A stretch of 5,196 nucleotides of DNA. Origin: Gammaproteobacteria bacterium RIFCSPLOWO2_02_FULL_56_15 (lineage in GTDB: Bacteria; Pseudomonadota; Gammaproteobacteria; Eutrophobiales; Eutrophobiaceae). Numbering within the stretch: the stretch's first letter is position 1; each line of letters opens with the position of its first letter. Shown here piece by piece: positions 1 through 5,195 of this stretch. The notes below the pieces were generated by a model. It was given only the letters and a program-made list of their open reading frames with translations. It had not been told where the DNA came from and did not search any database. A program made the position numbers and the translations under genes. The DNA is taken from positions 1 to 5,196 of the forward strand of contig MGYR01000136.1 of the NCBI GenBank assembly GCA_001801825.1, given 5' to 3'.

Positions 1-1
1 G

Positions 2-40
2 CGTTATACCAACGCGGAGATCCTGGCGCTCTTTGAATAA
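2..40 (+). CDS. possible 3' end of a plus-strand ORF cut by the window edge
   Basis: From the left edge a plus-strand frame stays open for 12 codons, reading RYTNAEILALFE, and ends with TAA at 38-40. The short peptide looks like a normal soluble C-terminus, but it is too short to identify or to prove coding. A GC-rich inverted repeat begins 22 bases later, which fits the end of a gene. If real, this gene would converge on the minus-strand iron operon. Confidence is low because an open run of this length is common by chance. Confidence 0.25.
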   Translation, partial: RYTNAEILALFE

Positions 41-62
41 TGCCGGGATCATCTGATGCTAA

Positions 63-93
63 GGGGTCAGACCTGACGTCTGGGTCTGCCCCC
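63..93. repeat. GC-rich inverted repeat (possible hairpin between convergent units)
   Basis: The arm GGGGTCAGACC (63-73) pairs with GGTCTGCCCCC (83-93). That gives ten base pairs and one T/C mismatch around a 9-base loop (74-82). No T-run follows on either strand, so it is not a standard intrinsic terminator. GGGGTCAGACC-type inverted repeats also occur at ends of mobile elements and as repetitive extragenic elements in gammaproteobacteria. Here it lies about 80 bases beyond the decayed transposase fragment, so it could be an element end, a REP-like unit, or a terminator-like structure for the plus-strand ORF. The sequence does not decide between these. Confidence 0.4.
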
Positions 94-175
94 CCGATCT
101 GCCGATACGGATTCACAGTTGTAATAAATTGCCTAAGCGATCTGGAACAGGCGCGGTTGACCAAGCAAATGGGTA

Positions 176-289
176 CTGCAAGAAGTTATTAGCGAACTAC
201 CTGAGCGCCACATAGCCAATGGGTTCGAGCAAACGGCGGTGGTTGAACCAGTCGACCCATGCCAGGGTGGCCTATTCCGTTACATCGTC
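176..289 (-). pseudogene. decayed C-terminal fragment of an IS3-family transposase (OrfB)
   Basis: Read on the minus strand, the frame gives DDVTE*ATLAWVDWFNHRR, then LLEPIGYVALR*FANNFLQ. This matches the well-known C-terminal block of IS3-family OrfB (rve integrase fold), typically ATLEWVDWFNNRRLLEPIG followed by PPAE.EANYY. Two TAG codons, at 272-274 and 197-199, interrupt the frame where the intact family has an aromatic or similar residue and a Glu. The catalytic DDE region is absent, so this is a dead remnant, not a working element. No clear terminal repeat or target duplication can be assigned. The rest of 41-336 shows nothing else coding. Confidence 0.75.
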
Positions 290-336
290 AAATTCATGCG
301 CCAGTTGTGAAAGTTGGGTGAGGTTTTGGTCAATAA

Positions 337-1734
337 TCACCACAAATAGAACATATAAATCCAGGACAGCACAACTAGGCCGGCGCCTGTCATGATGCCG
401 GACCATGCGCTCCAGCGGAGTAAGACGGATACCTCCGGGAATGTCTTCATCATGCCCCAAACGAGCTGACCACTCCACATAATAGCCAGCGCCAGCAGGG
501 CAATGCGCAGCTCCGGCACCCATGCCAGTTCAACCCGTTCTGCTTTAAGCAAGGTCACGGTCAACGCGGACAACCCCAGGAATGCGTTGATCCCGGCGAG
601 TGGTGTCAAACCGTAAGCAAGCCGCCAGGGAATTCCTCGCGTACCTAACAGCCACCCGGCCAGGCGCAGCATAAGCAGGAGCACGCCCCCGATTGTCACA
701 GCCGTGCCGCAGATATACCCAAGAATCGAGAGGCCATCCAGCCAATTGAAGACGTCGTTGGTTTCAGGATAATGGGTCAGTACCCACCACGGAATGTTAT
801 CTTGCAGCAGCCCAAAGTCTTCATGCTCTATCAACCACTCGGCCAGGTACTGTTTCATGGCGACGAACCAGGGAGAAGCCGACCATTGAAAGGCGCCGGT
901 AGCAATTCCCAGTATCCCGAAGATCAACAAGAGCGCTTCCGATCGCGAGAAGTCCTGCTCCCGTAACGACAGGATCTCCCGGTTGGGTGAGCGGACGTGT
1001 AAGGCCACGGCGCCGCGATGACCGCTGCAACGGCCGCACATGTGGCAGGTGCTGTTACCGATCATGTTGGGGATATTGATCAAAGTGGCGCAATCGACCG
1101 CCGCGGTGCGATGCGGGGCCGCACGCCAGGCCTCGCGATCCACCCGTAGATGGATTGGCGCCAGTCGTGACAGGATGGCGAATACTCCATTGGCCGGGCA
1201 CAGATGCCGACACCATACCCGTTTGCCGCGACCGTAGACAAAACCTACCATCATTGCGGCCATGGTGGAGCCCCCCAGCACCACCAATGCGGCTTTGGGA
1301 TATTCGTATACGCTTATCAACTGCCCGTAGAGTGTGGTCGTGGTAAAGGCCAAAAAGGGCCAGCCGGACCAGCGCAACCAACGCGGAATCGCCAGTCCCA
1401 GGCCATGGCGGCTGGCCCATTCCGACAAGGCGCCTTCCGGACACAATACCCCGCACCAGACTCGCCCCAGCAGCATCATGCTGACCATCACGAAAGGCCA
1501 CCAGATGCCCCAGAACATAAATTGAGCGAACAGGGTGAGGTCCTCATAGAAGTGCACATAGTCCGTCGGCAGGGGAAGGAACGCCGGGTAAATCAACAGG
1601 CTCAGATATAACACGACCATCCCCCACTGCACACCGAGGATCGCGCCGCGGTGGCGCGCCAAGACATCCCCGAGGCCTGCCAATAAGGACTTGGAAGCAG
1701 GTTTGTTTAACCCTGCAATAATTCCATTCATCAC
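337..1734 (-). CDS. ftrD: FtrD-like polytopic membrane iron-sulfur protein of the ferrous-iron uptake system
   Basis: This 465-residue inner-membrane protein is related to the NapH/CcoG type of membrane ferredoxin. Visible cysteine motifs are WCGVLCPEG (C94, C98), WCRHLCPANG (C175, C179), a lone C215, and CHMCGRC (C230, C233, C236). Together they can hold one or two 4Fe-4S clusters. About nine hydrophobic segments can be drawn, near residues 33-53, 69-90, 123-142, 148-167, 267-284, 337-362, 372-398, 409-428 and 446-465. In Bordetella FtrABCD the equivalent protein is proposed to act in electron transfer, perhaps re-reducing iron or taking the electron from Fe2+ oxidation. That role is inferred here. 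Translation starts at GTG 1734 or the adjoining ATG 1731. No good Shine-Dalgarno precedes them, so coupling to ftrC, which stops 15 nt upstream, is likely. It is the last gene of the operon, and no intrinsic terminator is visible after the TGA. Confidence 0.85.
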   Translation of the reverse strand: MMNGIIAGLNKPASKSLLAGLGDVLARHRGAILGVQWGMVVLYLSLLIYPAFLPLPTDYVHFYEDLTLFAQFMFWGIWWPFVMVSMMLLGRVWCGVLCPEGALSEWASRHGLGLAIPRWLRWSGWPFLAFTTTTLYGQLISVYEYPKAALVVLGGSTMAAMMVGFVYGRGKRVWCRHLCPANGVFAILSRLAPIHLRVDREAWRAAPHRTAAVDCATLINIPNMIGNSTCHMCGRCSGHRGAVALHVRSPNREILSLREQDFSRSEALLLIFGILGIATGAFQWSASPWFVAMKQYLAEWLIEHEDFGLLQDNIPWWVLTHYPETNDVFNWLDGLSILGYICGTAVTIGGVLLLMLRLAGWLLGTRGIPWRLAYGLTPLAGINAFLGLSALTVTLLKAERVELAWVPELRIALLALAIMWSGQLVWGMMKTFPEVSVLLRWSAWSGIMTGAGLVVLSWIYMFYLW

Positions 1735-1749
1735 ATAATTAATTTTGCA

Positions 1750-2574
1750 TTATACGCTTTGTTGAGTAACGGAAGTCCGGCGCAACAGGGCGATCACTCC
1801 GACCCAATAAGCGGCATAGACCAACAACAGCAGCAAGGCCGGATGTGCCCGATAGCCGGTCAGGGAGGCCACCAGACCACCAAACCGCGTGCTATCATCC
1901 AGGAGAAATGCACTATCCCATACCGGATCGATCAAAGGCGGCAACCAACCCATGCCGATCATGCGATCGACGCCATCCACCAGCAAGGCACTTGCCAACA
2001 GCAGCAACAGTAGTTCACTAACGCGAAAAAACACTTTCCAGGACAGGACACGGCTACTGCGTGTCAGCAACCAGAAGGTCAATACGGCCAATCCGAAACC
2101 CAGCCCGGCGCCGCCTGCAAACTGCATCTGCGCCATACCGGTCTGGGCCAACCCCGCGCCATAGAGAAACACCACCGTCTCCGCACCTTCGCGGCCGACC
2201 GCCAAGGCCGCCAGCATCGCCATTCCCCACCAGTTGGCGGCCTCCGTGGCGCGCTCCATGCCAGACTCCAACCCCTGTTTGAGAGTGCGGCCGTGCTTGC
2301 GCATCCAGAACACCATTTGCACGATCAATGCCGCTGCTATCAGCATGATGCCAATCTGGAAATAATCCAGTGCCGCACCGGCCAACTCGCTTTGCGCCTT
2401 CTGAATGATTCCCGCCAGTCCGAGCGCCAGACCGAGACCAGCCGCCACCCCACCCCAGAGGAAGCGCCATCCCTGTGCCGCTTCCTCGCGATGTCTCAAC
2501 CAGGCGTAGAGGATGCCGATCACCAGCATCGCCTCCACACTCTCTCGCCAGACTATGAAAATGACGTTACTGAT
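1750..2574 (-). CDS. ftrC: FTR1-family high-affinity iron permease (FtrC), probable ATC start
   Basis: This is an inner-membrane iron permease of the FTR1/EfeU family. Counting the ATC at 2572-2574 as residue 1 gives 274 residues with about seven membrane segments. Two REXXE motifs, which bind iron in this family, are visible: WRESVE (R10 to E14) in the first helix and GREGAE (R128 to E132) in the fourth. The first conventional start in frame is GTG at 2536-2538, which would give 262 residues but remove the arginine and first glutamate of motif one. The frame is open back to the ftrB TAG (2590-2592) with no ATG, GTG or TTG before that GTG. The ATC follows an AAGGAG by six bases and falls where relatives are expected to begin. 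I chose it for those reasons; ATT 2587-2589 and ATT 2560-2562 are weaker options, and a sequencing error (ATG to ATC) is possible. It stops with TAA, 15 nt before ftrD. Confidence 0.85.
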   Translation of the reverse strand: MSNVIFIVWRESVEAMLVIGILYAWLRHREEAAQGWRFLWGGVAAGLGLALGLAGIIQKAQSELAGAALDYFQIGIMLIAAALIVQMVFWMRKHGRTLKQGLESGMERATEAANWWGMAMLAALAVGREGAETVVFLYGAGLAQTGMAQMQFAGGAGLGFGLAVLTFWLLTRSSRVLSWKVFFRVSELLLLLLASALLVDGVDRMIGMGWLPPLIDPVWDSAFLLDDSTRFGGLVASLTGYRAHPALLLLLVYAAYWVGVIALLRRTSVTQQSV

Positions 2575-2580
2575 AACAAA

Positions 2581-2586
2581 CTCCTT
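2581..2586 (-). promoter_or_regulatory. Shine-Dalgarno AAGGAG that decides the ftrC start
   Basis: AAGGAG lies just after the ftrB stop codon. It is followed by the six-base spacer TTTGTT and then ATC at 2572-2574. The spacing is ideal for initiation at that ATC, and too far (42 bases) to serve the GTG at 2538. This is the main sequence evidence that ftrC is initiated upstream of its first REXXE motif. Confidence 0.6.
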
Positions 2587-2589
2587 AAT

Positions 2590-2937
2590 CTACTTGACGA
2601 CGATTTGACCATTTGCGGTATCAGGATGAAATTCACCGAAAAAGGGATAGGTGCCCGGTTTCAATGGCGCAAACACCACGGCACGAGTCACTCCCTCCGC
2701 CAACACGGATTCCTTACGTAATTCCTTGCTCTCGAACTCCTCCGGACCCGGCCCGTGATTGGTGATGACGATCTTGAATCGCACCTTCGCGGGAACTTCG
2801 ATGGTTTCCGGATCAAAGCGACCGTCTTTGATGTTCAGGGCGTAGACCGCCAGATCTGCGGCCCAACACGCACTGCCGACCCACGTACCGATTACTGCAA
2901 GCAACAGTACGCGCGTGCCCATCGAGTTCCATTTCAT
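2590..2937 (-). CDS. ftrB: FtrB-like periplasmic cupredoxin-domain protein
   Basis: This is a 115-residue exported protein. A signal peptide covers about residues 1-26 (basic residues K2 and R9, hydrophobic LLLAVIGTWVG, cleavage near CWA|AD). The mature part is a single cupredoxin-like fold (Cupredoxin_1 type, also seen in the N-terminal domain of EfeO). Visible hallmarks are DGRFDPETIEVPA, the segment TNHGPGPEEFES (H61, E66, E67, E69) and YPFFGEFHPDTA (H104). The usual blue-copper cysteine is absent, with Gly101 where CxxH would begin, so a type-1 copper site is not expected. H104 and the acidic residues could bind iron or type-2 copper instead. In FtrABCD systems FtrB is proposed to oxidise or hand over Fe2+ to the FTR1 permease; that is family knowledge. 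It starts 14 nt after the porin stop with a modest GGTGGA Shine-Dalgarno. Its TAG stop lies in the same frame as ftrC. Confidence 0.85.
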   Translation of the reverse strand: MKWNSMGTRVLLLAVIGTWVGSACWAADLAVYALNIKDGRFDPETIEVPAKVRFKIVITNHGPGPEEFESKELRKESVLAEGVTRAVVFAPLKPGTYPFFGEFHPDTANGQIVVK

Positions 2938-2951
2938 AGCTCATCCACCGG

Positions 2952-4397
2952 TTAATACATCAGTTGCGCCCGCAATCCATACGCCTTGACATCGGAAGCC
3001 GCATCGTTACCGCCAGGGTTGTGGATGTACTGCAGGTTGGCTGACAGCTCGAACTGGCGGTTGAGCCGGTAACGATAATAGACTTCCAACACATGCTCAC
3101 TGCCATCCGCAACGTAACCATAATCCGCGATACCGTCGCCATCGCCATCAACGGTGAGAGATTCAAGTTCGAAATCATCAGAGATCTGCAGCAAGCCGAA
3201 CGAAGCTCCCAGGGCATCAGCGCCTCTTCGCCAATAGCTGCCCCCGAACTCGACCCCTAATGTAAGCGCCTGATCGAAGGTCACCTTTCCTTCCGTCTGA
3301 ATGCCATAGCGGGTATAGAGAGTGGTATAGTCGGCGACCTGCTGGTCCAGACTGATGCCGAAGCCAGCGTGTGCCGTTGCTGCCCCATCGAAGTTCTGGC
3401 CCCGGCCGTTGTGCCACCCGTACAGTCGGTAGGTGCCCGCCAGTCCACCGAAGATACGTTGCCCGGTTTCGGCCTGGGCGATCACAATGGGCGAGTCGAG
3501 GGAATCCATGAAACTGGCGCCCTCACTCGCACCGAATACGCCGAGCGAGACTGCGTACTGCTGAGGCTTGTAGGCGTCGTCAATGTAGGCCAGCCGGAAC
3601 CCGGGTGTGAAACCAAACTCGTCCACGCCGATGTCACTACCAACATCCAATAAGGGATTATGGATGAAGGCCTGGTTCACGAAACCCCGCGTCTCATCAT
3701 CGGCAATACGATTCTGATCGAAAAAAGCAAAGGGGTCCATTTTGCCGAAGTTGAGTTCCACATGGCGACGCGACAGGTCAGGATTCCCACTCAGTGGCAA
3801 CGGCACATTAACTTGGTACCAAGCCTGAGCCAGCAGCACAGTGCTGTCTGATGCTTCCGAACCAGGTCGCTGGAAGCTGGAGGCATTGAGGGAAGCGAAA
3901 GCGCCGCCGGAATTTTCCAGACCCAAGCCCTGCCCCATGCGGAAATGAGTGAAGATAAAACCTTCTGCGTTGCCCAGACTGCCTGCCGGCAGACTGACCG
4001 TGGCGTCGGCACGGTAATTAAGTTCACTGTCTTTGTCGGTACCAGGGCCGGAACCCGACTGCCCCTGCGCCATCAGGGTAAGCCCCATCCCCGCGCTGAT
4101 CCCTTCCAGGGCCTCGACGGTCCGGGCTGCCTGTCGGTAACTGTTCGCCTGTGATTCAACCGCCTTGAGTCGCGCTGCCACTTCAGGCTCTTCTTCGCTT
4201 ATGTAGGGTTCCTGGAGAGAACGCTCGAGCTCGGCCTTTTCAGCCTCCAGTTTTTCTATCCGCTTTTCCATGTCCTCGAGCTTGTGCAGGATATCCTCTT
4301 CCGACACGGCCCAGGCAGTCGATACCTTGCCCAGACAGATTACTGCCAGAATCGCTATCGATACCACACGGCATGAGGATGAACTCGCCTCCAACAT
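2952..4397 (-). CDS. OprB-like outer-membrane porin with N-terminal coiled coil, inserted in the ftr operon
   Basis: This is a 481-residue predicted outer-membrane beta barrel. A signal peptide spans about residues 1-30 (R10, hydrophobic VVSIAILAVICLG, cleavage after AWA). Residues 33-62 form a charged heptad-like coiled coil (EDILHKLEDMEKRIEKLEAE and on), followed by an acidic linker to about 72. The barrel from about 100 onward has features of carbohydrate-selective OprB porins: AWYQVNVPL (192-200), ELNFGKMDPFAFFDQN (214-229), DDETRGFVNQAFIHNP (233-248), and a C-terminal YYRYRLNRQFEL plus LQYIHNPGG (456-463). It ends in a terminal tyrosine, as expected for BAM-assembled barrels. DGDGDGIAD (417-425) looks like a calcium-type loop. 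It begins two bases after the ftrA stop, with only a G-run as Shine-Dalgarno, so it is probably translationally coupled. Its position argues for passage of Fe2+ or an iron chelate rather than sugar; the true substrate is unknown. Confidence 0.8.
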   Translation of the reverse strand: MLEASSSSCRVVSIAILAVICLGKVSTAWAVSEEDILHKLEDMEKRIEKLEAEKAELERSLQEPYISEEEPEVAARLKAVESQANSYRQAARTVEALEGISAGMGLTLMAQGQSGSGPGTDKDSELNYRADATVSLPAGSLGNAEGFIFTHFRMGQGLGLENSGGAFASLNASSFQRPGSEASDSTVLLAQAWYQVNVPLPLSGNPDLSRRHVELNFGKMDPFAFFDQNRIADDETRGFVNQAFIHNPLLDVGSDIGVDEFGFTPGFRLAYIDDAYKPQQYAVSLGVFGASEGASFMDSLDSPIVIAQAETGQRIFGGLAGTYRLYGWHNGRGQNFDGAATAHAGFGISLDQQVADYTTLYTRYGIQTEGKVTFDQALTLGVEFGGSYWRRGADALGASFGLLQISDDFELESLTVDGDGDGIADYGYVADGSEHVLEVYYRYRLNRQFELSANLQYIHNPGGNDAASDVKAYGLRAQLMY

Positions 4398-4399
4398 GG

Positions 4400-4957
4400 T
4401 TAATACCCCCCACGTTTACCGATGCCGGCATAGATGAAGTCAAACTCGACACTGAAGGTCTCGAACCAGGGACGCACACCCGTCTGACGATCGGTATGAC
4501 GACCAAAGTGCATGCCTCCTGGATTCTCAGGGGCATTGGGGGGATAGATGGTGTACTTGACGTGATATTTACCCGGTCCCTGCAGCTTTACGTTATCACC
4601 GTAATGCGGACCGTCGTTGGCCACCATGGACATGAAATCACCACTAATGCTGTCACTGGCACCCTCTTTAGTTACCTCATAAGTAACATGCAAATAGGGG
4701 ATCCATTCACCTTCTGCAAACCCATTGGCATTGATGTCCAGCGCCCGGATGTCGGCCTCCAGATGGACATCGGACTCTTCCGCGGGCCGCATCATGCCCT
4801 CAGGCTCCATGCGTACAGGCTGTAGATACACGGCGACAATCTCCATACCAAAGCGCTGTTCAGGGACGCCAATGGGATATTCGGCTGACTGCACCAAATG
4901 TGAAAAAAGTAATAGGCACCCCGTTAACATTGGACTAAGACATTGGATCAATTTCAT
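4400..4957 (-). CDS. ftrA: periplasmic P19/FtrA-family iron- and copper-binding protein
   Basis: This is a 185-residue exported protein of the P19/FtrA/FetP/Tp34 family. A signal peptide covers residues 1 to about 25 (K2, hydrophobic LTGCLLLF, cleavage near QSA|EY). The mature sequence keeps the family blocks GMEIVAVYLQPV (37-48), DVHLEADI (63-70), EWIPYLHVTYEV (84-95), FMSMVANDGPHYG (108-120) and GRHTDRQTGV (152-161). By correspondence with Campylobacter P19, the metal ligands should be H65, E67, M111, H118 and H154; all are present. In the family this protein binds Cu2+ and an iron-mimicking metal as a dimer and supports ferrous-iron uptake with an FTR1 permease. The start ATG has a strong AGGAGG six bases upstream. 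It is the first gene of the operon, directly behind the Fur-box promoter, and stops two bases before the porin. Confidence 0.92.
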   Translation of the reverse strand: MKLIQCLSPMLTGCLLLFSHLVQSAEYPIGVPEQRFGMEIVAVYLQPVRMEPEGMMRPAEESDVHLEADIRALDINANGFAEGEWIPYLHVTYEVTKEGASDSISGDFMSMVANDGPHYGDNVKLQGPGKYHVKYTIYPPNAPENPGGMHFGRHTDRQTGVRPWFETFSVEFDFIYAGIGKRGGY

Positions 4958-4963
4958 GCAATC

Positions 4964-4969
4964 CCTCCT
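4964..4969 (-). promoter_or_regulatory. ribosome binding site of ftrA
   Basis: AGGAGG (minus strand 4969-4964) is followed by GATTGC and then the ATG at 4957. It is the strongest Shine-Dalgarno in the operon. This fits the first gene being independently initiated while most later genes lean on coupling. Confidence 0.8.
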
Positions 4970-4976
4970 GTGCTGT

Positions 4977-5001
4977 AATAAGAACGATAATCATTCTTAT
5001 T
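4977..5001. promoter_or_regulatory. Fur box (iron-dependent operator)
   Basis: This is a 25-base palindrome centred on 4989. The core reads AAGAACGATAATCATTCTT (4980-4998). Only one symmetric pair (4985/4993) fails to match, apart from the central base. It matches 14 of 19 positions of the classical Fur consensus, including the central GATAATCAT. It overlaps the expected transcription start, just downstream of the -10 element, so Fe2+-Fur should block transcription of the operon. The iron-uptake content of the operon supports this reading. Confidence 0.88.
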
Positions 5002-5004
5002 TTC

Positions 5005-5033
5005 ATCTAAACATATATTAAAGCCCTAGTCAA
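5005..5033 (-). promoter_or_regulatory. sigma70-type promoter of the ftr operon
   Basis: On the minus strand TTGACT (5033-5028) matches the -35 consensus in five of six bases. It is followed after exactly 17 bases by TTAGAT (5010-5005), which matches the -10 consensus in four of six. The predicted start is near 4997-4999, inside the Fur box, leaving a leader of about 40 bases before the ftrA ATG. The spacer is AT-rich (TTTAATATATG). No long leader or riboswitch is possible in this space. Confidence 0.65.
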
Positions 5034-5041
5034 GTAGGGTT
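5022..5041 (-). terminator. small hairpin after tRNA-Leu, possible weak terminator overlapping the ftr -35
   Basis: On the minus strand ACCCTA (with a flanking T/G wobble) pairs with TAGGGCT around a six-base loop CTTGAC, giving about seven base pairs. A weak T-rich stretch (CTTTAATATATGTTT) follows. It lies about 68 bases beyond the tRNA 3' end, so it could end the tRNA transcript. The loop contains most of the -35 hexamer of the ftr promoter. The T-run is interrupted, so termination would be weak. Confidence 0.35.
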
Positions 5042-5108
5042 ATTAGTTAAATGAGCGATATCAGGAGATTTTTGAACTACAGAGGACAATGAATACAGGA
5101 GGGTATTT

Positions 5109-5195
5109 TGGTGCCCGGGGCCGGAGTCGAACCGGCACGGCCGCGAAGCCGAGGGATTTTAAGTCCCTTGTGTCTACCTGTTCCACCACCCGGGC
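5109..5195 (-). tRNA. tRNA-Leu (anticodon UAA)
   Basis: This is an 87-nt class II tRNA read on the minus strand. The acceptor stem GCCCGGG (5195-5189) pairs with CCCGGGC, followed by A and an encoded CCA (5111-5109). The D-arm is of the TGGTGGAACAGGTAGACAC leucine type. The anticodon stem AGGGA/TCCCT carries loop CTTAAAA with anticodon TAA at 5161-5159. A long variable arm (CGGCTTCGCGGCCG) and the T-arm GCCGG-TTCGACT-CCGGC complete the cloverleaf. It reads UUA and UUG codons. It is complete within the window, with one base to spare at the right edge. Confidence 0.97.

Noticed and set aside
197..274. in-frame TAG codons as evidence of amber recoding
   Set aside because: Both lie in a transposase remnant lacking its catalytic part, so simple decay explains them. 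Nothing in the window suggests a suppressor tRNA.
1055..1501. 148-codon minus-strand frame inside ftrD
   Set aside because: It is in a different frame of the same strand as ftrD, and is rich in Arg and Gly typical of a shadow frame. The ftrD frame carries all the cysteine motifs.
2649..2658. partial match to the tRNA 3' end (GGTGCCCGG) as a possible attachment site
   Set aside because: Only nine bases match, and it lies inside the ftrB coding sequence in a normal codon context, so chance is the better explanation.
2293..2721. 142-codon plus-strand open frame opposite ftrC and ftrB
   Set aside because: It crosses two well-supported minus-strand genes, has no family features, and no convincing ribosome site.
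4373..4825. 150-codon plus-strand open frame antisense to ftrA
   Set aside because: It lies wholly opposite ftrA and the porin start, whose proteins have clear family motifs, and its own translation has no recognisable domain. It is a by-product of codon use on the other strand.
4916..4957. possible lipobox (LTGC, residues 11-14) in the FtrA signal peptide
   Set aside because: Only a short hydrophobic run precedes the Cys and the hydrophobic core continues after it, while a normal signal peptidase I site (QSA) follows. P19 proteins are typically soluble periplasmic proteins.
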